Assembly: GCF_018390515.1 (NCBI RefSeq)
Contig: NZ_JAHBBK010000001.1
Span: 62,001 to 126,000, forward strand
Direction of reading: 5' to 3'
Length of the DNA stretch: 64,000 nt
Origin: Mucilaginibacter sp. Bleaf8
Lineage (GTDB): Bacteria > Bacteroidota > Bacteroidia > Sphingobacteriales > Sphingobacteriaceae
Shown: positions 47,501 to 56,014 of the stretch, in pieces
Layout of the letters: every line of letters begins with the position of its first letter
Position numbering within the stretch: the stretch's first letter is position 1
The notes under the pieces: model-generated
The model's database searches: none
Told to the model about the DNA's origin: nothing
What the model saw: only the letters and a program-made list of their open reading frames with translations
Made by a program: the position numbers and the translations under genes

Positions 47501-48613
47501 TTGAAAGTTGCATTAGTACATGAGTGGCTCACCATTATTGGCGGGTCTGAAAATGTTTTTAAAGAGATAGCCTCGCTATATCCGGGGGCTGACATATACA
47601 CTTTAGTTGCCGATCCTGAAACAATAACCAAATTAGGTTTACAGGGGCATAGGGTAACTACCTCTTTTATACAGAAGTTGCCTTTAGCCAAGTCTAAATA
47701 CCGCAATTACTTAGCCTTGTTTCCCAGGGCAATCGAGGATTTTGACCTGTCATCTTACGATTTGATTATTTCTTCGTCACACGCTGTGGCCAAAGGTGTG
47801 CTTACCCATTCTGGCCAAAAGCATGTCTGCTATTGCCATTCGCCGGTACGTTATGCATGGGATTTATACCATCAATACTTAACGGAGTCGGGGTTGAATA
47901 AAGGCATAAAAGGCTGGCTGGCGAAATCCATCTTGCATCGCTTGCGGATATGGGATATCATCAGTACGAATAGGGTGGATTTCTTTGTGGCTAATTCGGC
48001 CTACATAGCAAAACGGATAAAAAAAGTTTATAACCGCAGTAGCGTTGTAATACATCCCAACGTAGCGGTTGATGATTTCGATCTGGTTACCGAAAAGCAG
48101 GACTACTATTTTACCTGCTCGAGATTTGTGCCCTATAAGAAGATAGACCTGATTGTGAAAGCTTTTGCAAAAATGCCCGACAAAAAACTATACGTTATTG
48201 GTGATGGTCCGGACTTTCAAAAAGTGAGCAAGCTGGCCGCACCTAATACGATATTATTAGGATATCAACCCTTTTCTGAACTGAAAAAATATATGGCCGG
48301 TGCAAAAGCTTTTGTTTTTGCAGCAGAAGAAGATTTTGGCATACTTCCGGTTGAGGCGCAGGCATGTGGCACGCCCGTTATAGCTTTTGGGAAAGGCGGT
48401 GCACTTGAAACTGTAGTGGAAAACTACACAGGTGTTTATTTTAGTGAACAAAGTTCTGAAGCAATTATCAATGCTGTTCAATATTTCGAAAATATGAAAA
48501 ATATTTTTGATCCAGTTAAAATAGCGGAACATGCCGATAAGTATTCTACGGCACGATTTAAAAGCGAATTCAAATCTTATGTTGATGAAGTTGTTAATAC
48601 TTTAAACGTTTAA
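47501..48613 (+). CDS. GT4-family glycosyltransferase with TTG start
   Basis: A 370-residue GT-B enzyme. The first residues KVALVHEWLTIIGGSENVF are the conserved family start, so the TTG at 47501 is the initiator; no ATG precedes it before an in-frame stop. Further motifs are CYCHSPVRYAWDLYH, CSRFVPYKKIDLIV, and AEEDFGILPVEAQACGTPV. This type often transfers mannose or rhamnose (WbaZ/WbdA-like), though the sugar cannot be read. Last glycosyltransferase of the run. Confidence 0.9.
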   Translation: MKVALVHEWLTIIGGSENVFKEIASLYPGADIYTLVADPETITKLGLQGHRVTTSFIQKLPLAKSKYRNYLALFPRAIEDFDLSSYDLIISSSHAVAKGVLTHSGQKHVCYCHSPVRYAWDLYHQYLTESGLNKGIKGWLAKSILHRLRIWDIISTNRVDFFVANSAYIAKRIKKVYNRSSVVIHPNVAVDDFDLVTEKQDYYFTCSRFVPYKKIDLIVKAFAKMPDKKLYVIGDGPDFQKVSKLAAPNTILLGYQPFSELKKYMAGAKAFVFAAEEDFGILPVEAQACGTPVIAFGKGGALETVVENYTGVYFSEQSSEAIINAVQYFENMKNIFDPVKIAEHADKYSTARFKSEFKSYVDEVVNTLNV

Positions 48614-48717
48614 TTAATAAAATAACGTTTTGGTATTAAAATTGATAACAAATTATCAATATATGAATACGTGCTTAATAATTTATCTGATAAACTTTAA
48701 TCTATAAATATCATCCT

Positions 48718-50064
48718 ATGTCTGTTCGCTACTCCCGCTATCTATCAGGATTAATATTTATATCCGATTTAATAATGCTTAATATAGCATTATATCTTTC
48801 ACTGATTATCTTTTCAGATTCTCAATACAACACCAATACACGCGATTACTTTCTTTTGGTAAATCTTGTATGGATAGGTGTATCAGCTGTTTCCAAAAAC
48901 TATCAGGTTGTACGACCACTTGTATTGAAAGATAACATTAACCGGTTTTTGATTACCTTATTTAATCACTTACTGGTTGTTTTTGGCGCTATTTATTTCC
49001 TTAAAATTGGCGATATATCCCGCACAAGCAACATCGCTGCTTATGGGTTATTCTTTGTCTTTATACTGATATCACGCTCTGGTTTGTTCCTTTTCCTGGA
49101 TTATATTAGAAAGAAAGGTTACAACCACCGTCAAATTATCATAATAGGTGATGAAAACATTGCAGCACGCTTAGTAACATCATTCTCGCATCACCCGGAA
49201 TACGGTTATGATTTGGCTGATTTTATTTCTGAAGATCAGATCCAAAACATGCCGGAAGAAAAGCTGATTGAGAATTTATTAAGCAAGAAGCCAGACGAAG
49301 TATTTATATGCTACAAGCAATTGGATACTGAATTATTAAAGCGTTTGATTTGTGTTGGTGATGAAAACTTTATCAAAATCAAAGTAGTTTCGGATTTGAT
49401 TTTAAGCAATAACTATGCACAGCTGGTAAATTATCACAATGTGCCGGTTTTGCATATCACTTCCCATCCTGAAATCAGTTTAAAAATTAGGTTGTTAAAA
49501 AGAAGCTTCGACGTTGGTTTTTCAGCGGTAGTTATGCTTTTTGGCGCGCCTTTCTTTGCCTTGCTATTACTTATAACTAAACTTACCTCAAAAGGTCCTG
49601 TGTTTTACAAGCAGGAAAGAATTGGCCGTAATAACAAGCCTTTTTATATCTATAAGTTCAGGAGCATGTATATAGATGCTGAACAAGCTGGCCCACAATT
49701 ATCTAAAGACAATGACCCGCGTATTACTAAATGGGGGCGTGTAATCCGCAAAACCCGTTTGGATGAATTACCTCAGTTTTGGAACGTACTGCGTGGAGAT
49801 ATGTCAGTAGTTGGCCCTCGTCCTGAAAGGCAGCACTTTATTGAGAAGATCGTTCAAAGAACGCCAGATTATAAAAAACTGCTTCGTGTTAAACCAGGAT
49901 TAACATCTATAGGCCAAGTACATTATGGTTATGCCGAGAGTGTAGACCAGATGTGCGACCGGATGCGGTTCGACTTAGTTTACCTGCAAAACATGAGTCT
50001 AAATTCAGATTTAAACATCATACTAAGAACTGTAAAAGTAATGGTTCAAGGAAAAGGGAAGTAA
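48718..50064 (+). CDS. Undecaprenyl-phosphate sugar phosphotransferase (WcaJ type), first copy
   Basis: A 448-residue polyprenyl-phosphate hexose-1-phosphate transferase: four to five N-terminal helices, a Rossmann-like middle (IIIIGDENIAARLVTSF), a re-entrant helix (RSFDVGFSAVVMLFGAP), and the catalytic domain GPVFYKQERIGRNNKPF, KFRSMYIDAE, TRLDELPQFWNVLRGDMS, VGPRPE. It starts polymer assembly by putting hexose-1-phosphate on undecaprenyl phosphate. Followed at once by a terminator that begins within the gene end. Confidence 0.92.
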   Translation: MSVRYSRYLSGLIFISDLIMLNIALYLSLIIFSDSQYNTNTRDYFLLVNLVWIGVSAVSKNYQVVRPLVLKDNINRFLITLFNHLLVVFGAIYFLKIGDISRTSNIAAYGLFFVFILISRSGLFLFLDYIRKKGYNHRQIIIIGDENIAARLVTSFSHHPEYGYDLADFISEDQIQNMPEEKLIENLLSKKPDEVFICYKQLDTELLKRLICVGDENFIKIKVVSDLILSNNYAQLVNYHNVPVLHITSHPEISLKIRLLKRSFDVGFSAVVMLFGAPFFALLLLITKLTSKGPVFYKQERIGRNNKPFYIYKFRSMYIDAEQAGPQLSKDNDPRITKWGRVIRKTRLDELPQFWNVLRGDMSVVGPRPERQHFIEKIVQRTPDYKKLLRVKPGLTSIGQVHYGYAESVDQMCDRMRFDLVYLQNMSLNSDLNIILRTVKVMVQGKGK

Positions 50065-50073
50065 TTCCCTTTT
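50052..50073 (+). terminator. Terminator overlapping the end of the first phosphotransferase gene
   Basis: AAAAGGGAA (50052-50060), GTAA loop, TTCCCTTTT (50065-50073), then T-rich sequence. The stop codon lies in the loop. It separates the two phosphotransferase genes into different transcription units. Confidence 0.8.
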
Positions 50074-50244
50074 TTCTTTTTAATAGATTTTATTAATTTG
50101 TCATTTTGTTAATTTTAAGCTTTCGCAAGTAGGATATTAATATAAATAATATAACATCGTTTTAATCTTTATAATTAAAAAATATCTGCTATTTTAGCGT
50201 ATCTGTAAAATCTGCCTTTAAAACAGTTGAAACGCTAATTACCT

Positions 50245-51645
50245 ATGAGTCACAGGTACGCTACTTTTATTAAAGCTATTAATCTATCTGTTGATTATGT
50301 CATACTTAATATAAGTATGATAATTGCCTATCTGATTGTAGATCACTCCTATATTGCCTGGATCAGCAATAAAAACTATCTTCCCATAGTTTTAGTGTTT
50401 AATTTAATATGGCTTTTATCGGCCAATATTACACGTATATATGAGCATGTATTAAATAAGGATTCGGTAAAAACTTACCGTGGCTTATTTAATACCTACA
50501 TGCTTTTTGTAAGTCTTATCTGTTTTACCGTTCTTATTATTATTGGTACTAAGGCGTACTACATTACAAGAGAGTTCTTATTTTATGCATTAGCCTTGTT
50601 TGGATTTTTACTTTTTTTGTGGAAGTTGATATTCCTGAGCATAAGGAAAAGCGACCGCGCCATGCTGGCTGATTATAGGAATGCAGTAATTGTAGGGGGG
50701 GGCAGAATAGGGCATGACTTGTATAACTTTGTAACCTATAATCCCGAACGTGGATACAAGATACTGGGCATATTTGATGATGATCCGGAGAAGGTAGTAG
50801 ATAAAAAGCTATACCTCGGGTCAACAGACCATTGCATACCATACATGTTGGATAAAAACATCGAAGAGATATTTTGTACGTTACCAAATACTGAGGCAAC
50901 AAAAATTGAGCAGTTGATGTTAGATGCAGACAAGAACCTGAAACGGTTCAAGCTGGTGCCCGAGTTTTTCTATATCCACAAGCCTACATTTATCCAAAAC
51001 TTTGGACATATACCGGTAATATCCATAAGGCCGGAGCCTTTGGAGAACATGCTTAACCGTTTCTTCAAAAGGTTATTTGATATCGTATTTTCTTTATTCA
51101 TTATCATATTTGTATTCAGCTGGCTTTTCCCCATCCTGGCCTTATTAATTAAGCGTGAGTCTTCCGGGCCTGTGTTTTTTGTGCAAAGCCGTTCCGGGCG
51201 TGAAAACAGACCATTTAACTGCTACAAGTTTAGGAGTATGAAGGTGAATAAAGAATCGGACAAAATGCAGGCCACCCGTGGCGATAGCCGTATCACCAAA
51301 ATAGGTGCCTTTATGCGTCGCACTAATTTGGATGAGTTGCCTCAATTCTTCAATGTACTTATAGGGGAGATGACGGTAGTGGGTCCACGACCGCATATGT
51401 TATCGCATACCGAGCAGTACTCTCAACTGATTGATAAGTTCATGGTACGTCATTTCCTTAAGCCCGGCATCACCGGCTGGGCGCAGGTAAATGGACACAG
51501 GGGAGAAACGCGTACTACAGAAGCCATGCTGGGGCGTATTGAGGCTGATGTTTGGTACTTGGAGAACTGGTCGTTTTTACTTGATTTGAAAATTATTTTC
51601 CTTACTTTTTGGAATACGGTTAAGGGCGATAAAAACGCATTCTAA
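50245..51645 (+). CDS. Undecaprenyl-phosphate sugar phosphotransferase (WcaJ type), second copy
   Basis: A 466-residue paralogue of the preceding gene with the same plan: N-terminal helices, Rossmann-like section (AVIVGGGRIGHDLYNFV, GIFDDDPEK), re-entrant helix, and catalytic domain (SSGPVFFVQSRSGRENRPF, YKFRSMKVN, TNLDELPQFFNVLIGEMTVVGPRPH, GITGWAQVNGHRGET). The C-terminal VNGxRGET motif is typical of WcaJ-like glucose transferases and is missing in the first copy, so the donors may differ. A 180-base gap and a terminator separate it from the first copy. Confidence 0.92.
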   Translation: MSHRYATFIKAINLSVDYVILNISMIIAYLIVDHSYIAWISNKNYLPIVLVFNLIWLLSANITRIYEHVLNKDSVKTYRGLFNTYMLFVSLICFTVLIIIGTKAYYITREFLFYALALFGFLLFLWKLIFLSIRKSDRAMLADYRNAVIVGGGRIGHDLYNFVTYNPERGYKILGIFDDDPEKVVDKKLYLGSTDHCIPYMLDKNIEEIFCTLPNTEATKIEQLMLDADKNLKRFKLVPEFFYIHKPTFIQNFGHIPVISIRPEPLENMLNRFFKRLFDIVFSLFIIIFVFSWLFPILALLIKRESSGPVFFVQSRSGRENRPFNCYKFRSMKVNKESDKMQATRGDSRITKIGAFMRRTNLDELPQFFNVLIGEMTVVGPRPHMLSHTEQYSQLIDKFMVRHFLKPGITGWAQVNGHRGETRTTEAMLGRIEADVWYLENWSFLLDLKIIFLTFWNTVKGDKNAF

Positions 51646-51735
51646 TTAATTGAAAATTATTGTACTGAGTTACAATAGCTTAAACAGAATGTAAAATAAA
51701 AGCGCAAATTAATTTTATAGTTGTTGATTTAAGCC

Positions 51736-51743
51736 TATATTTG
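51736..51743 (+). promoter_or_regulatory. Candidate -7 element of tRNA-Leu(UAG)
   Basis: TATATTTG matches TAnnTTTG, 20 bases upstream of the mature tRNA 5' end. No good -33 TTG at 19 bases. It is embedded in the 17-mer repeated at 27793. Confidence 0.45.
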
Positions 51744-51762
51744 CGCTCAACAAATCCTAACC

Positions 51763-51844
51763 GCGGAAGTGGCGTAATTGGTAGCCGCACCAGACTTAGG
51801 ATCTGGCGCCGCGAGGCGTGGGGGTTCGAGTCCCTTCTTCCGCA
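51763..51844 (+). tRNA. tRNA-Leu (UAG anticodon)
   Basis: 82 bases. Acceptor arms GCGGAAG (51763-51769) and CTTCCGC (51837-51843) pair perfectly, discriminator A. The anticodon arm is CCAGA-CTTAGGA-TCTGG, giving anticodon UAG. A long variable arm and GGTTCGAGTCC T arm are present. CCA is not encoded. Confidence 0.95.
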
Positions 51845-51851
51845 CAGGTTT

Positions 51852-51881
51852 AAAGCCGTTAACTGAAAAGTTAACGGCTTT
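51852..51881 (+). terminator. Terminator after tRNA-Leu(UAG)
   Basis: AAAGCCGTTAACT (51852-51864), GAAA loop, AGTTAACGGCTTT (51869-51881), then T tract. Confidence 0.9.
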
Positions 51882-51957
51882 TTGTTTATGTAGGTTTAGG
51901 TATTTATTTTTAAGATTAAAGTCTATTAAATAGAGAGTAATATTTAAGTTCTGGTGA

Positions 51958-52296
51958 TTAGTTCCAAAGGGTGCCATCCAAACCTAAAACACTTCCCATC
52001 CAAATTGCAATAACATATGCTACCAGGCATGCTGTAAATGTTAGGGCTTTGTTCCAGCCTTTCTGTTTACGCAGTATATTCATGAAGTAGCCTAATGTGC
52101 CGCCTGCTGCTCCGGCTAACATTGCAAATACTAACGGCCTAATCATCCATAGTTTGCCCCACGTAGGGTCAGGGTGCTTAACACCGGCTATAAAGAATGC
52201 CATCAGTGTTAATGCAACTGTAGCGCCAACTAACGTTTGCTTACTCAGCAACGCCGGGAAAAATAATTGAAGGGATAAAGTGCTTTTTGGTGTCAT
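51958..52296 (-). CDS. Small membrane protein under a palindromic operator pair
   Basis: I start at ATG 52296 (MTPKSTLSLQLFF), giving 112 residues; the ATG at 52335 would place the start inside the palindromic operators. Three hydrophobic helices (LVGATVALTLMAFFIAG, IRPLVFAMLAGAAGGTLGYFM, ALTFTACLVAYVIAIWMGS). Family not recognised. Upstream lie two copies of a 19-base palindrome (52321-52367) that probably control it. Confidence 0.65.
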   Translation of the reverse strand: MTPKSTLSLQLFFPALLSKQTLVGATVALTLMAFFIAGVKHPDPTWGKLWMIRPLVFAMLAGAAGGTLGYFMNILRKQKGWNKALTFTACLVAYVIAIWMGSVLGLDGTLWN

Positions 52297-52320
52297 GGTA
52301 TCAAGGTTGTGTAACGAATT

Positions 52321-52367
52321 TACTTTGTAGTGCAAAGTAAGATAAAAGTACTTTGAATTGCAAAGTA
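52321..52367. promoter_or_regulatory. Twin palindromic operators TACTTTG-N5-CAAAGTA
   Basis: Two perfect 7-base inverted repeats with 5-base spacers at 52321-52339 and 52349-52367, start to start 28 bases. They lie just upstream of the small membrane protein gene. Likely binding sites for a dimeric regulator not encoded in the near neighbourhood. Confidence 0.7.
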
Positions 52368-52637
52368 TTTGTCAAGTTTTTATACAATTTTATTATGCAT
52401 AATAAAAAGATTAACTGTTCAATATCAGTTTCTAATGAATCATTTAAGCAATACTTGTCGACAAGGGAATAGAGTGGCGATAAATTCATTGGCACATATG
52501 CGCCTATATGAGACAAGGCGTAAGTACAAATAATAGAGAAGCTTTATTATCAATTTTTAAAAGAATAGGATGGAGTGGTTGGGCCAAGCACAAGTTTCTT
52601 GATATACCCAGAGCAGGGGTAAGCTTATAAAAACAAC

Positions 52638-52667
52638 AAAGCCCTCCTGAAAAATCAGGAGGGCTTT
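52638..52667 (-). terminator. Terminator of tRNA-Leu(UAA)
   Basis: AAAGCCCTCCTGA (52638-52650) pairs with TCAGGAGGGCTTT (52655-52667) and abuts the 3' end of the tRNA. The 52297-52637 stretch before it holds no gene. Confidence 0.9.
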
Positions 52668-52668
52668 G

Positions 52669-52754
52669 TACTCGGGGCGGGAATCGAACCCGCACGATCT
52701 TTAAGGATCACAGGATTTTAAGTCCTGCGTGTCTACCAGTTCCACCACCCGAGC
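52669..52754 (-). tRNA. tRNA-Leu (UAA anticodon)
   Basis: Minus strand, 86 bases. Begins GCTCGGGTGGTGG, anticodon arm CAGGA-CTTAAAA-TCCTG gives UAA, long variable arm (TGATCCTTAAAGATCG region), T arm GGGTTCGATTCCC. CCA not encoded. The first acceptor pair is G-U. Confidence 0.95.
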
Positions 52755-52778
52755 AGGTGATTAACCTTTTCAAAAACA

Positions 52779-52806
52779 AATCCCTCCTGATATTTCGGAA
52801 GGGATT
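52779..52806 (-). terminator. Terminator between tRNA-Gly and tRNA-Leu
   Basis: AATCCCT (52779-52785) pairs with AGGGATT (52800-52806), extended inside by CTGA/TCGG-type pairs with one mismatch. T-rich sequence follows on the minus strand. Confidence 0.7.
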
Positions 52807-52809
52807 GGG

Positions 52810-52882
<73 letters not shown>

Positions 52883-52981
52883 AATTTAACGTTCAGGATA
52901 CTTTAACATACCCCCTTGCGTTTTGGTGATGCAAATATAGACACAAAAACAATTGCTCCAAATTATTTTTTTAAAACTTCG

Positions 52982-53473
52982 TTAACTTTTTTGTAATCCG
53001 CTGGTTTTCAAAACATCATTTATTAAATCACTTTCAAAGCCCCGGCTCATGGCATATTGCTGTAGCTTATAGCGGCGTTTAAAGCTGTCCGGCTCCTGCA
53101 TTTTGGCGTTCTTACGCTCTAAAATGTTTTGTAGTGTACGTATATAATCATCGCCATCAATACTTAGCAATGCTTTGGTGATAAGCTTATCAGATACACG
53201 CTTCAACTTCAATCCTTGCTTTATTTTTATACGTCCCCAACCTTTCAGGTTAAACTTACCTTGTGCATAGGCTCTGGCAAAGCGTTCTTCATTTAAAAAG
53301 TTATTGGCTATCAGTTGGCTTATCACGCTTTCCACACCGGTAGGGTACATTCCCATTTCGTAAAGCTTATCGCGTACTTCCTGCTGGGATCTTTCCTGGT
53401 AAGCGCAATAATGTTCGGCTTTGGCCAGAGCGGTTTTCTCATCAGTAATTTTCTTCTTTTTCGGCTCCTCCAT
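52982..53473 (-). CDS. recX: Regulatory protein RecX
   Basis: About 163 residues from ATG 53473 (MEEPKKKK). All-helical RecX repeats are seen: YCAYQERSQQEVRDKLYEMG, FLNEERFARAYAQGKFNLKGWG (in parts), and RRYKLQQYAMSRGFESDLI. RecX binds RecA filaments and limits their activity. recA itself is not in this window. It reads divergently from murF-alr with a 58-base gap, and the tRNA-Gly gene follows. Confidence 0.9.
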   Translation of the reverse strand: MEEPKKKKITDEKTALAKAEHYCAYQERSQQEVRDKLYEMGMYPTGVESVISQLIANNFLNEERFARAYAQGKFNLKGWGRIKIKQGLKLKRVSDKLITKALLSIDGDDYIRTLQNILERKNAKMQEPDSFKRRYKLQQYAMSRGFESDLINDVLKTSGLQKS

Positions 53474-53531
53474 GCAAACCAAATTTACCGAAAATTCTTC
53501 TCTTTACATAAATATAGCCAACTTCGTACCC

Positions 53532-56000
53532 ATGCTCAGCAGCCAATATTCTATCAAAGACGTTCAGCAAATTATTAATGCAACAGGCACCATCGTTCGT
53601 GAAAATACCATTTCGTATTTAGCTATCGATAGCCGGCAAATAAGCAACGCACCCGAAAGTTTGTTCTTTGCCCTAAACGGTCGGCGAGATGGACACGAGT
53701 TTATATCTGAGGCATATGACGAAGGCGTTCGCAATTTTGTAGTGCAATATCAGCCTGCAGGTGATTTTCAGGGCGCTAACTTTTTATTGGTTGCTGATGT
53801 ATTGAAAGCATTGCAAACGCTGGCTGCTTATCATCGGAGCCGGTTTAACATACCAGTAATTGGTATTACAGGTAGTAATGGTAAAACTATCGTTAAGGAG
53901 TGGCTGTACCAGGTAATGTCGGCAGGTAAAAATATAGTGCGTAATCCCAAAAGTTACAACTCGCAGGTAGGTGTGCCGTTGTCTGTATGGCAAATTACGG
54001 AAGATAATGACTTGGGTATTTTCGAAGCCGGTATATCCACCGTAAATGAAATGGATGCTTTGGAGGCTATCATTCAACCAACGGTTGGCATACTAACACA
54101 TATTGGCTCCGCACATGATGAAGGTTTTGACAATCGCCGGCAAAAGGTATTAGAAAAGCTTAAGCTGTTTAAAGGCGTGGGCTTACTGGTGCACAATTAT
54201 GACCAAATGGTGGAATACAAAACTGATATGCCTGCCGGCGTAAACACTTTTACCTGGAGCATGAAGTTTAACGAAGCTGATCTTTATGTATTTAGTGAAA
54301 CGATCATCTCCAAGCGCTTTTACCTGCGTGCCGTGTACAAAGGTTATGAAATTGAAGCCTTGATTCCATTTTTGGATGAGGCGTCGGTTGAGAATGCGAT
54401 TGTTTGCTGGGCAACGCTGCTGGCGATGGGATACAGCGCGGTAGAGGCAGATATCAAGCTGGAGCGATTGACCCCCGTAAGCATGCGCCTGGAAATGAAA
54501 ACAGGAATTAACGATTGTTCCATAATAGACGATTCCTATAATTCAGATATCCGTTCACTAGAAATAGCGCTGAATTTTTTACAACAGCAAAATCAGCATC
54601 CGGTTAAAACCTTAATCTTATCAGATATTTTTCAGTCAGGCTTGCATGAGGATGTCTTATACCGTCAGGTAGCCGATTTAGTAAAAAGTAAGCGGGTTGA
54701 TAAATTCATTGCGGTAGGTGAGGCCCTATACCGGCATCAGCATTATTTTGAATTGCAGCATAAGCATTTTTATAAAGATACCCAGGAAATGCTGCGTTAC
54801 CGCAAGCAGCTCAATTTCAATAACGAGGCAATTCTGATCAAAGGCTCACGCAGTTTTGAGTTTGAGCGCATCAGCCGTGCGCTTTCCCAAAAGGCGCACG
54901 AAACCATGCTCGAGATTAATCTGAATGCCTTGCTGGGAAATCTGAACTTTTATAAATCCAAGTTAAAGCCGGGAGTAAAGCTAATGGCTATGGTGAAGGC
55001 TTTTAGTTATGGGAGCGGTACGTTTGAGGTTGCCAATATACTGCAATACAATAAGGTTGATTATTTGGCTGTAGCGTATATAGACGAAGGCATTGCCCTG
55101 CGCCAGGCTGGTATTAAGCTGCCCATTATGGTGCTCAATCCTGAGCCTGCAGCGTTTGATAAATTGACGGAATTTAAACTGGAACCCGAGATTTACAGTT
55201 TCAATCTGCTTGATCGCTTCATTAAGTTTGTTCAACAGCAAAATATCAAAGCCTATCCTGTTCACATTAAAATTGATACAGGTATGCACCGTCTTGGTTT
55301 TGAAGACCATGAAATTGAGGTGCTGTATGATTTGCTGCAAGAAAACCCTTATATCCACGTGCAAACCGTATTTTCTCACATGGTAGCCAGTGATGCGCAG
55401 GAGCATGATGAGTTCACGCGCCAGCAAATAAAACTGTTCCGACGAGCCTTCACTTTGATTGAAAAAGCGCTCGATTATCCGGTTATTAAACATATTTGTA
55501 ATACCTCAGCCATTAACCGCTGGCCCGATGCGCACTTTGATATGGTGCGCCTTGGTATAGGTTTGTATGGTATAGATGCAGCCGTGCCCGATCATTTGAA
55601 CGGGCTGCAGCCTATTGCTACCCTTAAAACCAGTATATCGCAGGTGAAAAGCATTATGGCCGGCGATACCGTAGGGTACAACCGTAACGGTAGCTTGCTG
55701 AAAGATGGCAAAATAGCTACCGTACGAATTGGCTATGCCGACGGCTATTTGCGGGCCTTTGGCAACGGCGTAGGGAAGATGCTGGTGAAAGGTGTACTGG
55801 TGCCTACAGTAGGTAACATTGCTATGGATATGTGTATGATTGATGTAAGTGCAGTACCCGATGTAAAAGAAAGCGATGAGGTAATCATTTTTAACGAACA
55901 GCAGAGTATTGAAGACTTAGCCACGCAAATCGGCACTATTCCGTATGAAATTTTAACCAATATTTCGCAGCGAGTAAAAAGAGTGTACTTTTATGAGTAA
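53532..56000 (+). CDS. Bifunctional MurF - alanine racemase fusion
   Basis: 822 residues from ATG 53532 (MLSSQYSIKDVQQII); the longer frame from 53421 overlaps recX and is unlikely. Residues about 1-450 are MurF: GITGSNGKT P-loop (114-119), NPKSYNSQVGVPLS, and DSYNSDIRS. Residues about 450-822 are alanine racemase: PLP-binding Lys489 (MVKAFSYGSG), MVRLGIGLYGID, and the C-terminal IRIGYADGYLR-like RIGYADGYLR. It makes D-Ala and joins D-Ala-D-Ala to UDP-MurNAc-tripeptide. The fusion is known in Bacteroidota. Confidence 0.94.
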   Translation: MLSSQYSIKDVQQIINATGTIVRENTISYLAIDSRQISNAPESLFFALNGRRDGHEFISEAYDEGVRNFVVQYQPAGDFQGANFLLVADVLKALQTLAAYHRSRFNIPVIGITGSNGKTIVKEWLYQVMSAGKNIVRNPKSYNSQVGVPLSVWQITEDNDLGIFEAGISTVNEMDALEAIIQPTVGILTHIGSAHDEGFDNRRQKVLEKLKLFKGVGLLVHNYDQMVEYKTDMPAGVNTFTWSMKFNEADLYVFSETIISKRFYLRAVYKGYEIEALIPFLDEASVENAIVCWATLLAMGYSAVEADIKLERLTPVSMRLEMKTGINDCSIIDDSYNSDIRSLEIALNFLQQQNQHPVKTLILSDIFQSGLHEDVLYRQVADLVKSKRVDKFIAVGEALYRHQHYFELQHKHFYKDTQEMLRYRKQLNFNNEAILIKGSRSFEFERISRALSQKAHETMLEINLNALLGNLNFYKSKLKPGVKLMAMVKAFSYGSGTFEVANILQYNKVDYLAVAYIDEGIALRQAGIKLPIMVLNPEPAAFDKLTEFKLEPEIYSFNLLDRFIKFVQQQNIKAYPVHIKIDTGMHRLGFEDHEIEVLYDLLQENPYIHVQTVFSHMVASDAQEHDEFTRQQIKLFRRAFTLIEKALDYPVIKHICNTSAINRWPDAHFDMVRLGIGLYGIDAAVPDHLNGLQPIATLKTSISQVKSIMAGDTVGYNRNGSLLKDGKIATVRIGYADGYLRAFGNGVGKMLVKGVLVPTVGNIAMDMCMIDVSAVPDVKESDEVIIFNEQQSIEDLATQIGTIPYEILTNISQRVKRVYFYE

Positions 56001-56014
56001 AATTGCACCCGCTT

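Noticed and set aside
51747..51977. 76-codon minus-strand frame
   Set aside because: It is antisense to tRNA-Leu(UAG), giving the well-known spurious peptide of that type.
52301..52516. 71-codon minus-strand frame
   Set aside because: It covers the twin palindromes and low-complexity AT sequence; no domain pattern.
52504..52695. 63-codon minus-strand frame
   Set aside because: Includes the 3' end of tRNA-Leu(UAA) and its terminator; a known kind of false gene.
53421..53531. N-terminal extension of the MurF-Alr frame
   Set aside because: It would overlap recX on the other strand and precedes the conserved MurF start at 53532.
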